From: Pseudomonadota bacterium
GTDB lineage: Bacteria; Bdellovibrionota_C; UBA2361; OMII01
Direction of reading: 5' to 3'
Length of the DNA: 61,836 nucleotides
Assembly: GCA_026390555.1 (NCBI GenBank)
Contig: JAPLFS010000034.1
Coordinates: forward strand, 1-61,836
Shown: positions 17,488-26,410 of the stretch, in pieces
Layout: each line of letters opens with the position of its first letter
How positions within the stretch are numbered: the stretch's first letter is position 1
Notes under the pieces: generated by a model
What the model was told of the DNA's origin: nothing
The model's database searches: none
Seen by the model: only the letters and a program-made list of their open reading frames with translations
Made by a program: the position numbers and the translations under genes

Positions 17488-17821
17488 ACCACCCTAGGTT
17501 TAAGGCCTGCGCTATAATTAGAACGCACACGAGTGTAGGACTGCGAGATGAAAAAATCTAGGATAAAGCGCATTGCTTAGACCAAAATTTTATCAGAAAT
17601 ATTTCCAGTTGCGCTTGACGACATATTTTAAATAATACACCAAGCGCTTTAACAGGAGCGGGACATTACTTTAAGTGGCTTATAGCAAAGTAGTGGAGCC
17701 AACGTCAACAAACAAGTGTTGAAAAACAAAGCGCCCCTAATTTTGCAACGCTAGGAAGGACGCGCCATACTTTGTATCGCAATGAATACAGGACCGGAGT
17801 TAATACGGAGCTTGTCGGCTT
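17488..17821. other. 334-base divergent intergenic region between minC and pgpA
   Basis: I see no gene here. The region holds the divergent upstream sequences of minC (minus strand) and pgpA (plus strand). A TAATTATAG stretch near 17505-17515 on the minus strand could be a minC -10 element. No structured RNA or clear repeat was recognised. Confidence 0.4.
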
Positions 17822-18346
17822 ATGATACATCTCACCTCTATTTTCTCACGCATATTTGTCACACCCGCGCATTGGATCAGTAGTGGGTTCGGGAGCGGGT
17901 ACGCAAACGTAGCCCCCGGCACCTTCGGAAGTGCGGCGGCGCTTATCTTCTGGTGGCTGCTCTGGTCGTGTGGCATCCTCTCTGGTTTTGAATCTGGGGT
18001 GCTGCTCTGTATTATTACGACCCTTGTCGGAGTGCTTGCAATTCGGCGCTGTCTTAGGGCAGAGGGGGCGGGCTCAGACCCACAGCTATCTGACCCGCAG
18101 TGGATAGTTATAGACGAATGGGCGGGGATGTTTCTTGCTCTAATCGGTACCTCGCCAGCCGCGCCGCTTGAGGTGCTTAGCCTTTTCGTGGCGTTTCGTC
18201 TCTTTGATGCTCTAAAGCCGGGCCCAGTTGGATGGGCAGAGGATCTGCCGGGGGCCTTTGGCATCATGGCGGATGATATCGTGGCCGGGGCGCTCGCCTG
18301 GGGGGTTGTTCAGGGGGGCGTGTACCTGATTGGACTATATATATAG
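17822..18346 (+). CDS. pgpA: phosphatidylglycerophosphatase A
   Basis: PgpA removes the phosphate from phosphatidylglycerophosphate to make phosphatidylglycerol in the inner membrane. The 174-residue protein has G-S-G-Y-A-N-V-A-P-G-T-F-G-S near the N-terminus, I-D-E-W-A-G-M in the middle and F-R-L-F-D-A-L-K-P-G-P-V near 125, followed by M-A-D-D-I-V-A-G. Four hydrophobic segments fit an integral membrane enzyme. It is the first gene of a plus-strand set with the peptidase-like lipoprotein and pyrF. Confidence 0.93.
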   Translation: MIHLTSIFSRIFVTPAHWISSGFGSGYANVAPGTFGSAAALIFWWLLWSCGILSGFESGVLLCIITTLVGVLAIRRCLRAEGAGSDPQLSDPQWIVIDEWAGMFLALIGTSPAAPLEVLSLFVAFRLFDALKPGPVGWAEDLPGAFGIMADDIVAGALAWGVVQGGVYLIGLYI

Positions 18347-18356
18347 TATCGTTATC

Positions 18357-19439
18357 GTGAAGCTGCTTTGTATTCTTATAGTTGGAGCCACCGCACTGGT
18401 ACTTAGCTCCTGTTCCCCCGGCTATGTGCTGCAGGCGGCCTATGAGCAGAGCAAGATCCTCGTTGGTCGGCGCCAGATCGACCAGGTAATCCTAGATTCC
18501 GAGACCCCTGAGGAGGAGCGTGAGAAGCTGCGGCTTGTGCTTGCGGCGCGCAGCTACGCAGCCGATGAGATGGGGCTCACAACAGGGCGCTCCTTTACGA
18601 CCTATAGCGATATCGGCAAAAGCACTCTGGCGTGGGTGCTTCTGGCGGCTCGTCGGGACTCCTTTGCGCTCCATACCTGGTGGTTTCCGATAGTGGGGGA
18701 GGTGCCATACAAGGGCTTCTTTGACGAGCAGGACGCGAGAGATCAGGCTGCAGAGCTTGAGGCCGTGGGTTATGAGAGTTGGATTAGGGGCACAGATGCC
18801 TTTAGCACCCTGGGGTGGTTCAACGATCCGGTGCTCTCTACGACCCTTAAGAGCTCCCCAGTTCGTATAGCTAACACGGTGATTCATGAGAGCGTACACT
18901 CGACGGTTTGGATTAAAGGTAACGTTGCCTTTAATGAGAGCCTGGCGCATTTCGTTGGATTGACCGCTACGGAGCGCTTCTTTGCGGAGCGTCTCGCTGC
19001 CTGTCTCGCAAAGCAGGGGGGTGATTGCGCGGCACAGCGCGAGTTGGCGCAGCTCTCCGTTAAGGATGCGGCGCTGCAATATGAATTAAGCGCCGCTATA
19101 GAGGATTTGTATCAGGATCTTGAGGGGCTCTATGGTCAGAAGAGCTTGAGCTTTGAAGAGAAGATAGCGCAACGTATTGTTGTGTTCTCTGAAAATACGG
19201 CGGCCTTAAGGGCTAAGTATCCGCAGCTTCAGGCGTTGCAGCACGTGAATAACGCTGAGATTATGCAGCTTAAGATATATCTAACTGAGCTTGAGCTATT
19301 TAGGGAGCTTTACGAGCAGGAGGATAAAAACTGGCCACAATTTATAAAACGGATTAATGAGGTTCGCAGTCAGCATCAGGAAGACCCTCTGCAGGATCCA
19401 TTTAAGTTGCTGCGAAATATGATAGTAGGAGAGACATGA
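18357..19439 (+). CDS. putative lipoprotein aminopeptidase (PF10023 family)
   Basis: The protein has a signal peptide and lipobox L-S-S-C (Cys19 counted from the GTG at 18357). It carries a zinc-peptidase motif H177-E-S-V-H181 with a downstream Glu194 in A-F-N-E-S-L-A-H. Upstream landmarks of the PF10023 putative aminopeptidase family are present: Y-V-L-Q-A-A, W-W-F-P-I-V-G-E-V-P-Y-K-G-F-F and S-T-L-G-W-F-N-D-P-V-L-S. It is probably a membrane-anchored periplasmic metallopeptidase; the substrate is unknown. A TTG at 18330 would also fit the frame but overlaps pgpA and lengthens the signal peptide; the GTG gives a standard one. Its stop overlaps the pyrF start by 4 bases (ATGA), so the two are translationally coupled. 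Confidence 0.82.
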   Translation: MKLLCILIVGATALVLSSCSPGYVLQAAYEQSKILVGRRQIDQVILDSETPEEEREKLRLVLAARSYAADEMGLTTGRSFTTYSDIGKSTLAWVLLAARRDSFALHTWWFPIVGEVPYKGFFDEQDARDQAAELEAVGYESWIRGTDAFSTLGWFNDPVLSTTLKSSPVRIANTVIHESVHSTVWIKGNVAFNESLAHFVGLTATERFFAERLAACLAKQGGDCAAQRELAQLSVKDAALQYELSAAIEDLYQDLEGLYGQKSLSFEEKIAQRIVVFSENTAALRAKYPQLQALQHVNNAEIMQLKIYLTELELFRELYEQEDKNWPQFIKRINEVRSQHQEDPLQDPFKLLRNMIVGET

Positions 19440-20365
19440 AGAGCTTCGCCGATAGACTTCAGGATTCGATCACAAAAACGTCGAGCGTACTCGTTGCTGG
19501 TTGCGATCCGGTGATCGACGATCTGCCACCGTTTCTTTTAGTAGAAGCCGCGCGTTGCTGTACGAGCGATGAGGCGATTATCGAGCACGTATTGAGCGCC
19601 TTTAGCGAGCTGTTTCTAGCCGCTATTGAGGGGAGTGTCGCTGCGGTTAAGCCCAATATCGCCTTCTTTGAGCAGTACGGCCTAGCTGGCCTTGGGGTGT
19701 TTGCTAAGTTATGCAGCGCCATTCGCAAGAAGGGCATCCCGCTTATCACCGATGCAAAACGGGGTGACATCGGCTCAACGGCAAGTGCCTATAGCGCTGC
19801 ATTTTTGGGCAGGAGTACGGTTGCAGGGAGAGCCTTTAGCGCTTTTGAAACGGATGCTCTGACCGTTAGCCCCTTTCTCGGTTTCGATACCATAGCGCCA
19901 TTTATGAACGACTGTATTAAGTACGGTAAGGGGCTATTTGTTTTAGTGCAGACATCCAATCCAGGAGCAAAAGCGCTGCAAGGTTTAACGTGCGAGGGGC
20001 GCTCGGTTAGTCAGCACGTCGCAGAGTGGTTGGCGCAGAATGCCGCACAGTTGCAGGGCGAATGTGGGTGGTCGGGCTTAGGGGCCGTTGTTGGTGCCTC
20101 ATATCCGGAGGAGGCGCAGGCGCTACGCACAACGTTAGCTAGCAACTTCTTTCTGATACCAGGGCTCGGTGCGCAGGGCGCAGGAGCAGCCCAGGCCGTA
20201 GCAGGTTTTGGCCTCTGTAACGGCAAGCGCGGTGGAGCGCTTGTGAACGCTTCACGCGGACTTCTTACCGGAGCGAGCTCAAACCACGATGAGTTACTTG
20301 CCTCTATCCGTAGCAACGTAGCGCGATTTAATGCTGAGTTAACGCAGGCGTTGCAGGCTGAATAA
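19436..20365 (+). CDS. pyrF: orotidine 5'-phosphate decarboxylase, type 2
   Basis: PyrF makes UMP from OMP, the last step of de novo pyrimidine synthesis. The catalytic D106-A-K108-R-G-D111-I-G-S-T motif identifies it. At 309 residues, with V-K-P-N-I-A-F-F-E and G-A-S-Y-P-E, it belongs to the longer subfamily 2 found in myxobacteria, actinobacteria and others, not the enterobacterial type. The ATG overlaps the previous stop by 4 bases. No other pyrimidine gene is nearby. Confidence 0.93.
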   Translation: MKSFADRLQDSITKTSSVLVAGCDPVIDDLPPFLLVEAARCCTSDEAIIEHVLSAFSELFLAAIEGSVAAVKPNIAFFEQYGLAGLGVFAKLCSAIRKKGIPLITDAKRGDIGSTASAYSAAFLGRSTVAGRAFSAFETDALTVSPFLGFDTIAPFMNDCIKYGKGLFVLVQTSNPGAKALQGLTCEGRSVSQHVAEWLAQNAAQLQGECGWSGLGAVVGASYPEEAQALRTTLASNFFLIPGLGAQGAGAAQAVAGFGLCNGKRGGALVNASRGLLTGASSNHDELLASIRSNVARFNAELTQALQAE

Positions 20366-20423
20366 GGAGCTTGTATGCCTTGATTCAGCAACTTACTGAA
20401 ATAGTTGCGAAATTATTTGCCTA

Positions 20424-20451
20424 TTGCATCGTATGTGGTACTATATAATAT
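20424..20451 (+). promoter_or_regulatory. candidate promoter of the XRE/nucleotidyltransferase pair
   Basis: TTGCAT (20424-20429) is followed after 16 bases by TAATAT (20446-20451), within the A/T-rich run CTATATAATATACAC. The XRE start codon is 20 bases further on. The region is rich in partly palindromic TAT/ATA steps that could serve autoregulation. Confidence 0.45.
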
Positions 20452-20470
20452 ACACTAATGGTATGTTAAT

Positions 20471-21049
20471 ATGATCCACTTCTACCTCCCATTTGCAGCG
20501 CTAAGGCGCACCAAGAGGCTTTCAGAGCGTGCGCTCGTCGCTGCCTCTGGGCTCTCAAGAGGAGCTGTGCGGCAGTTGTTGCGACCTGAGCAGGGTAACG
20601 CAACCGTGGGTTCCATATCGCAACTAGCTAACTGTTTCGAGGCTGATGTAGAGGTGCTGCTTGCGCCCAAGCAGCAAGAGATCTTTTCAGAATATTCAAC
20701 TATAGCCGCGGCACTTAAAATAGAGCGTGATGGCTTCGACACATGGAAGATACACCTCTTTGACCTTGTGGATGAATTCCACCGCACGCTCGATCCAAGA
20801 TTGTTAATGCTTCCACCGCACCGCACGTTTGATCGAGCACTCACAGCCCTACTTGCGTCGCTTGTACGAGACCTGTGTGAAAGGAATGAGATCTCCACTC
20901 CAACCTGGGCTGCTAGGGGATATTTTCTACCGACTCCATGGTTTGTATCGGAGATGCAGTCGCTTAAAGCCAGCGCTTTGCTTGAGTCGCCGCTATCATA
21001 CCGCGCAAATAATATCTTTGTTCTCGATAATTTTTTGATGAGGGCGTAA
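20471..21049 (+). CDS. XRE-family DNA-binding protein, likely antitoxin/regulator
   Basis: Residues 1-60 are a helix-turn-helix of the XRE type (R-T-K-R-L-S-E-R-A-L-V-A-A-S-G-L-S-R-G, then I-S-Q-L-A-N-C-F-E-A-D-V-E-V-L-L). The remaining 130 residues are a mixed helical domain I do not recognise. The stop codon overlaps the start of the nucleotidyltransferase gene (TAATG), so the two are translationally coupled. Such XRE plus nucleotidyltransferase pairs often behave as toxin-antitoxin or phage-defence modules; that role is inferred from the arrangement. Confidence 0.75.
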   Translation: MIHFYLPFAALRRTKRLSERALVAASGLSRGAVRQLLRPEQGNATVGSISQLANCFEADVEVLLAPKQQEIFSEYSTIAAALKIERDGFDTWKIHLFDLVDEFHRTLDPRLLMLPPHRTFDRALTALLASLVRDLCERNEISTPTWAARGYFLPTPWFVSEMQSLKASALLESPLSYRANNIFVLDNFLMRA

Positions 21050-21594
21050 TGTTAACCAAGGATCGAATTATACGACTTATGGAGCTCCTGAATGAGGCTC
21101 TGCAAAAACGTGGAGAGATCGGAGAGATCGGCCTAGTAGGCGGAGCCGTCATGTGTTTGGTATACAATACGCGCGCTGCTACCAAGGACGTTGATGCGAT
21201 CTTCGAGCCCGCAGTCACCTTACGAGCAATTGCAGCGCAGATAGCCGCGAGTGAATCTCTTCCGCCAGATTGGCTCAACGATGCTGCAAAGGGATTTATA
21301 TTGCCCGGCTTCGCGCAGCAGGAGGTCCTATCGTTATCAAACTTGCGAGTGTGGGCTCCAGAGCCGCGTTACATGTTGGCGATGAAATGCATTAGTGCGC
21401 GCTGGGACACCTCAGATCGAGATGATGTAATTTTTTTGATTCACCTGTTGAAGCTTACAAAGGCTAGTGAGGTCTTTGATATTATAGAGCGCTACTATCC
21501 AAAGAATCTGGTTCCCCCTAAAACCCAATTTTTTATCGAGGAGATCCTTGAGGGAGTTGGGAGCTCCGTCGCAAGCGCCTCAGATATCGACTAA
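21049..21594 (+). CDS. DUF6036-like nucleotidyltransferase, partner of the XRE protein
   Basis: The protein has the minimal nucleotidyltransferase signature: G-L-V-G-G-A-V-M-C-L near residue 28, then R-A-A-T-K-D-V-D-A-I-F with the metal-binding D-x-D. A later A-M-K-C-I-S-A-R-W-D-T-S-D-R-D-D-V segment is typical of this group. Related families include AbiEii-type toxins that nucleotidylate tRNA. It is coupled to the XRE gene by a 1-base overlap. Target and activity are unknown. Confidence 0.75.
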   Translation: MLTKDRIIRLMELLNEALQKRGEIGEIGLVGGAVMCLVYNTRAATKDVDAIFEPAVTLRAIAAQIAASESLPPDWLNDAAKGFILPGFAQQEVLSLSNLRVWAPEPRYMLAMKCISARWDTSDRDDVIFLIHLLKLTKASEVFDIIERYYPKNLVPPKTQFFIEEILEGVGSSVASASDID

Positions 21595-21718
21595 TACCAC
21601 CTAATTCGCCCCAAAAATAACAGCTAAAGAGGCAGGTGTAGCCGTGCTGCACTAAATTTGATTACAACATGAAGTCCGTTTATTCTTTAATAGACAGCGC
21701 CTTAAGGAGACCTTCTCT

Positions 21719-23197
21719 ATGTCGATCCAGGAATCAAAGCCAGCATCAGATCAAGCGCCAACATGCCATGTCCTGTATCCGTTTCAGATCTCCACATCGC
21801 AAGGGGGTCTTTTCAGTGCAGCACAGGTAACGGGCAATGCCAGCTTGCCGGATCCATTTCAAAAACTTGTATTTCATTCAGCCGACACAGAGCCATTAAT
21901 GCTTGGCAGGCGAGAGGTGCGCCCGGTAACAAACGACGGCAAGTCACTTCCATTTGATCCATGGTTTCGACAGGATTTTCTCTTGCAACACCTACAGGCT
22001 TACACAGAGATGATCCCTGCCTGGATGGCGCGTGAGATCTATCGCGATCACTCAATAGCTAACCCCGGTTCAATTGAGTACCTAAGTGAATTTTTTAAAA
22101 AACACCCCGTCGATCTCGCACTTGATGAGGCCCATAGCGCACGCTTCGGCTCTGCACTTCATGCGATGAAAGCTGGCGATGTGGTAAGTATTCAGGGGCC
22201 GGTATGGTTTATGCCGTTCATTCGTGAGAACTCTCAGAAGATGCGCGATATCGGGGTGCGGCACGTTCAATTCGAGCACCAACTCATACCGGAGAAGCTT
22301 GATCAGACCCTGCTCGGTCAGCGGCTTCTGCCCTGCTATCAGCAGGCGGATGTACTCTTCTTTCACACCTCTGTGTACGCCGATCGATTGGCAAACATGC
22401 TTAAGGGGCCACTACCTGAGATGCTAACGGTGGATCTCGGTATCGATAAAGCGTGGGTCGATCAAGCTCTGGCGCGGATATCACAACCGGGGCACATTCA
22501 AGCTTGGAAGAAATTAACCGAACAGCAGCAGGAGTTGATAACCGCAGTCTTTCAGGCAAAAGAGTCGATCACACACCGCTTTATATGCTTTGATCGTCTG
22601 GATCCGATGAAGGGCACGCACACCGTTATCGCAGGTATAAAGATGTTCCTAGATGAGGCGCGCCAAATTGAGGGAGAAGGGTACAGAGACCGCTATCAAT
22701 TTGCGTCGATCCATGAGCTTCTCAACGTTGATAACTATGCGGAGATGTCGCCGAAAAATCAGTATATACGGGTGTGCAAGGAGTTGTACGCTGATCTTCA
22801 GCGTGAGCATCCTGGCATGTTGTATATCAGTGATTCATTCACTAACCAGCACGGTCATCGAGATATCCTTCCAGTAATGATTCGTGGTAGCACCGTTTTG
22901 GCGCTGCACGGGCAGGATGGTCTAGGGCTTTCAGCTCTTGAGGGCGCCTACATCAACCGAAACGAGGACGTTGGATTGATAGTTGGGGACCAAGCTGGAT
23001 GTTATCTTGAGGCCGATAAGCGCGGATTCGGAAAGCTTGTACACGGTGTGGAGGCTGGTAACCCGGTTGCTGTTAAAGACGCTATTCGGCAGGTCGTTCA
23101 ACTAAGAGAGCGTGCACCAGGGCTCTTGGCCGAAAACAACTCCAGTTTTGCGCGCGGATACGTTATCCCTCGCACGGGCACGATGGCCCTTACTTAG
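21719..23197 (+). CDS. GT-B glycosyltransferase resembling trehalose-6-phosphate synthase (GT20-like)
   Basis: The 492-residue protein has a GT-B layout. In the C-terminal half F-D-R-L-D-P-M-K-G-T-H matches the nucleotide-sugar and phosphate binding V-D-R-L-D-x-x-K-G of GT20 enzymes. H-G-Q-D-G-L-G-L-S-A-L-E-G stands where T-x-R-D-G-M-N-L-V-x-x-E is expected. The N-terminal half is divergent, with S-I-Q-G-P-V-W-F-M-P-F and H-V-Q-F-E-H-Q in place of the family's H-D-Y-H-L. Donor and acceptor cannot be assigned; a trehalose-, sucrose- or glucosylglycerol-related osmolyte is a guess. AGGAGA lies 9 bases before the ATG. It stands alone. Confidence 0.6.
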   Translation: MSIQESKPASDQAPTCHVLYPFQISTSQGGLFSAAQVTGNASLPDPFQKLVFHSADTEPLMLGRREVRPVTNDGKSLPFDPWFRQDFLLQHLQAYTEMIPAWMAREIYRDHSIANPGSIEYLSEFFKKHPVDLALDEAHSARFGSALHAMKAGDVVSIQGPVWFMPFIRENSQKMRDIGVRHVQFEHQLIPEKLDQTLLGQRLLPCYQQADVLFFHTSVYADRLANMLKGPLPEMLTVDLGIDKAWVDQALARISQPGHIQAWKKLTEQQQELITAVFQAKESITHRFICFDRLDPMKGTHTVIAGIKMFLDEARQIEGEGYRDRYQFASIHELLNVDNYAEMSPKNQYIRVCKELYADLQREHPGMLYISDSFTNQHGHRDILPVMIRGSTVLALHGQDGLGLSALEGAYINRNEDVGLIVGDQAGCYLEADKRGFGKLVHGVEAGNPVAVKDAIRQVVQLRERAPGLLAENNSSFARGYVIPRTGTMALT

Positions 23198-23592
23198 AGC
23201 GATAGAACAGATCGATAGCTATTCATCCGAGTCTTTTGAGCAGCTTAGCGGCCATGCTCTCAAATCTGGTTTTTAAGGGTTAACCGGAATCAAAGCGGGA
23301 GCAGGTAACGGGAAGCGATTCACGTTCTCGTGCAGGGGTTTTCCATCTAATGTACCCAAACTTATCGGTGAGGAACCCTAACAACTTATCAGCAACTTAT
23401 GAGTCTCCCTCACAAGCGCCCATGTGGGGCCGAGAAACAGTTGATAGCACTGAGCAAAGACTATCTGCTCAAAGAAATAGAGCCTTCATGCAGTCCTAAT
23501 GCCTAACATTAATTTAATGATCAAAACAGTGTGCTCTGGAAACCAACATGTAAATATTTTATTGTGTTGATTAAATAAAATAAGGAACTTTT
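23198..23592. other. 395-base stretch without a gene
   Basis: No coding frame or RNA gene that I can support is present. Base composition changes here: the left part resembles the flanking genes, and from about 23500 the sequence becomes AT-rich, leading into the FAS1 gene with its AAGGAA ribosome binding site. Confidence 0.5.
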
Positions 23593-23994
23593 ATGAAAGA
23601 TATAGTTGATACAGCAGTTGCGGCAGGTTCGTTTAAAACATTAGTGGCAGCAGTTACAGCAGCTGGTTTAGTAGAGACCCTGAAAGGAAACGGTCCTTTC
23701 ACAGTTTTTGCACCTACTGATGAGGCGTTTGCAAAGCTACCTAAGGGAACCGTAGAAGCACTTTTGGCTGATATTCCAAAACTGACCTCTATTTTAACCT
23801 ACCATGTGGTCTCCGGTAAAGTTACTGCTGGTCAAGTAGTTGAACTTTCTGAGGCAAAGACCATTCAGGGAAGTATGGTAAAAATAGATGCATCAGATGG
23901 AGTTATGATAAATAATTCTACAGTAGTTACTGCTGATGTGATGGCTAGCAATGGAGTAATTCACGTAATCGATACGGTATTAATTCCTGCTTAG
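23593..23994 (+). CDS. single-domain fasciclin (FAS1) protein
   Basis: The 133 residues are one FAS1 domain, with [13 protein letters not shown] (H1 box), [14 protein letters not shown] and [12 protein letters not shown] (H2 region). FAS1 domains mediate adhesion or ligand binding, usually outside the cell, but this copy has no visible signal peptide. Its codons are more A/T-rich than those of surrounding genes and it begins an AT-rich block, suggesting acquisition. It ends at a strong terminator. Physiological role unknown. Confidence 0.9.
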   Translation: MKDIVDTAVAAGSFKTLVAAVTAAGLVETLKGNGPFTVFAPTDEAFAKLPKGTVEALLADIPKLTSILTYHVVSGKVTAGQVVELSEAKTIQGSMVKIDASDGVMINNSTVVTADVMASNGVIHVIDTVLIPA

Positions 23995-24019
23995 TTATCT
24001 GTTTTTAACCTTTACCAGG

Positions 24020-24054
24020 TAGAGAGGCACAGCTGAACTGGCTCTCTTTTTTTT
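24020..24054 (+). terminator. rho-independent terminator after the FAS1 gene
   Basis: An AGAGAG/CTCTCT stem with an inner CAG/CTG pair is followed by eight T residues. The next gene's first ATG (24055) abuts the T-run. Confidence 0.85.
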
Positions 24055-24642
24055 ATGCTTATGGCACCTTCTTTTCGTATGTTAAAACCTTTCTTAGCGC
24101 TTGTTTCTGCCTATGTACTGCAAACCCCGCAGTTAGCGTATGCCGAGGTGCCTACGGCAAAATCACTGTTTGAGTTGTCTGCCACGGATGTGAGTGGAGT
24201 TATACGGTCTCTTAGTGAATATCGCGGCAAGGTTGCTTTGGTAGTTAACACTGCATCTAATTGCGGCTTTACGTCACAGTACAGAGGGCTTGAAGAATTG
24301 TACAATCGTTATCGAGATCGTGGGTTTATTGTCCTTGCGTTTCCTAGTAACGACTTTGGGCAACAGGAGCCTGGTTCTAATGCAGAGATAAAAACGTTTT
24401 GTGAGTTAAAGTACAAAACTACATTTCCGGTTTTCGCCAAGGGTCCGGTGAAAGGAGCACAGAAGCAGCCAACGTATCACTTTCTCACAGAGCTATCAGC
24501 GAAGGATTTTCAGGGTGATCCAGGTTGGAACTTCGTTAAGTTCTTAGTCGATAAAAACGGCACTGTGGTGGACCGATTCTCTTCAGCGACGACACCAACA
24601 GATTCTGATATCACTGATAAAATCGAAGAGCTTCTAAAATAA
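24055..24642 (+). CDS. exported glutathione peroxidase-like peroxidase
   Basis: This is a thioredoxin-fold peroxidase of the glutathione peroxidase family that reduces peroxides. From the ATG at 24055 the catalytic Cys70 lies in N-T-A-S-N-C-G-F-T-S-Q-Y, Gln103/104 in F-P-S-N-D-F-G-Q-Q-E-P-G and Trp158 in G-W-N-F-V-K-F; the Cys form replaces selenocysteine. A hydrophobic leader ending L-A-Y-A suggests export. ATGs at 24055, 24061 and 24079 all lack a good ribosome binding site; the last gives the neatest signal peptide (M-L-K-P-F-L-A-L). The gene follows directly on the FAS1 terminator and must have its own or read-through transcription. Confidence 0.9.
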   Translation: MLMAPSFRMLKPFLALVSAYVLQTPQLAYAEVPTAKSLFELSATDVSGVIRSLSEYRGKVALVVNTASNCGFTSQYRGLEELYNRYRDRGFIVLAFPSNDFGQQEPGSNAEIKTFCELKYKTTFPVFAKGPVKGAQKQPTYHFLTELSAKDFQGDPGWNFVKFLVDKNGTVVDRFSSATTPTDSDITDKIEELLK

Positions 24643-24913
24643 TCTTGGTAAGACAAAATACCGTTAGCTCAATTAGCTTTTATAAAGTAGCTGTGGTGCA
24701 TTGTAGAGTTGTTCTTCAGAGCATTCTGTAGGGCTTGAGTTTGGCCTCTGTACGTTAGTAATTAGTCTGTACTAATTAGTCTGTGCAGATGAGCGAGAAG
24801 TTTAAATACATCCTCTGCGTTTTGCACACGGTAAGATACTAGTAAGTTCCGTCCACCCACACCGATGTAATCTGTGAGAATTGGGGGACGAATACAGAAG
24901 TGGTAGAACATCT

Positions 24914-26172
24914 TTAACTATTCTGAGATAAAGCCTCTTTATATGTTGCTAAGCACCTCTCTCTTGCAAATTTATGGTCTACAATAGGTTTTGGATATTT
25001 AAAGGGATCAGAAAACTCTGGCACCCATTTTTTAATGTATCTAAATTCCTTATCAAACTTTTTTTCCTGTTCATAAGGATTAAATATCCTAAAATATGGC
25101 GCAGCATCAACTCCACTGCCTGCCGCCCATTGCCAACCCCCAACATTACTGGATAGTTCAAAATCCAACAGCTTTCTAGCAAAATATCTCTCGCCCCAGC
25201 GCCAATCGATTAATAAATGTTTGGTTAAAAAGCTAGCCACAACCATTCTTATTCTATTGTGCATAAAACCCGTTGCGTTTAATTGGCGCATGCCAGCATC
25301 CACAATTGGGTAGCCAGTTTTACCTTCACACCAGGCCTTAAACTCGTCCTTGTTGTTACGCCATTTAATTAAATCATATTCTTTTCTAAAAGAGCTTTTT
25401 GCCGAGTATGGAAAATGTGCCAAAATAGAAAAATAGAAGTCTCTCCAAATCAACTCGCTTAACCAAACCTCACTTTTACCGAGAGAATTTTTCACTAAAT
25501 CTCTAATGCTGATGGTTCCAAACCTTAAGTGAACGCTAATTTGAGATGTAGCTTCTTTTGATGGAAAATCACGATCAATTCCGTAATTTTCTAAAATATT
25601 CTGGTAAGATTGATCTGGGAAAACTAATAAGCTTTTCTCAAAATCCATCGTTTTTAAGCTAATGACAGACAAGTATTCTTTTTCTAAAAAGTTACTAAAA
25701 TACTTTTCAGTTGGATAAGCTTCGTAATGGATAGGTTTTAATTTATCAAGCCAGCGTCTTTTATAAGGGGTAAAAACTACGTAAGGTTTACCGTCATCTT
25801 TTAATACCTCTCCTGCCTCAAATATACATTGGTCTTTATAGGTTTTAAATTCGATGCCTTTACATGATTAGTATAAACCTCTTTTACATCATATTCTTGT
25901 ATTAGTTGCTCCCATATTTCATCAGGGTTGCCATATTTCACGAGTAATGAAGAGTTTAAAACTTTTAATTCCTCATTCATTCGCTCTAATTGCTGATGAA
26001 TGAAAGTTACTCTTGCATCGTCTTTATCTTCTAACTTACTTAAAATGTTTTTATCAAATATAAAAAGTGGCAATACCTTTAATCCGCTTTTTAATGCTTG
26101 ATATAAACCAGAATTATTATTTAAGCGAAGGTCTCTTCTAAACCAGAAAATAGTAATGGGCAGCTTATTCAT
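24914..26172 (-). pseudogene. phr: class I photolyase/cryptochrome, broken by deletion and frameshift
   Basis: Photolyase repairs UV-induced pyrimidine dimers using FAD and light. The N-terminal frame (start 26172) has the antenna-domain opening I-F-W-F-R-R-D-L-R-L and runs to V-Y-T-N-H, then leaves frame and stops at 25801. The rest is open in another frame from about 25862 to 24914 and includes G-I-E-F-K-T-Y-K-D-Q, F-T-P-Y-K-R-R-W, the FAD-domain W-R-D-F-Y-F, G-M-R-Q-L-N-A-T-G-F-M-H-N-R and N-V-G-G-W-Q-W-A-A-G-S-G. About 18 codons normally found between T-N-H and G-I-E-F are missing and the frame is shifted. The gene is strongly A/T-rich compared with its neighbours, so it was probably acquired and then inactivated. 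An assembly error is the alternative. Confidence 0.85.
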
Positions 26173-26378
26173 AATTTTTATTTAATGCTTATTTTATTGT
26201 TAGAAATCTGAATTTAAAGCCTGTTTGTTTAATTTTATTTATGTCCATTTCTGTGGTCCTAAGCACAACCGTTCCAAGTTGTCCGGCATTTATCCGATGC
26301 TTTTTGAAACAACAATATCATCTGTTTTGCCAAGAGCCATAGGGTCAGATCTATAAGAGATGCTGCAGAGTTGCAAGA

Positions 26379-26408
26379 GAGGGTATACCGGCGCACCCAG
26401 GGCTTACG
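26379..26408 (+). repeat. fragment of the REP-like repeat family
   Basis: ATACCGGCGCACCCAGG followed by GCTTACGCCT is the junction of the large repeat family seen at 60866-61386 (ATACCGGCGGTCCCAGG ... GCTTACGCCT), with the G-rich spacer missing. It abuts the 3' end of the GH31 gene. Confidence 0.65.
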
Positions 26409-26410
26409 CC

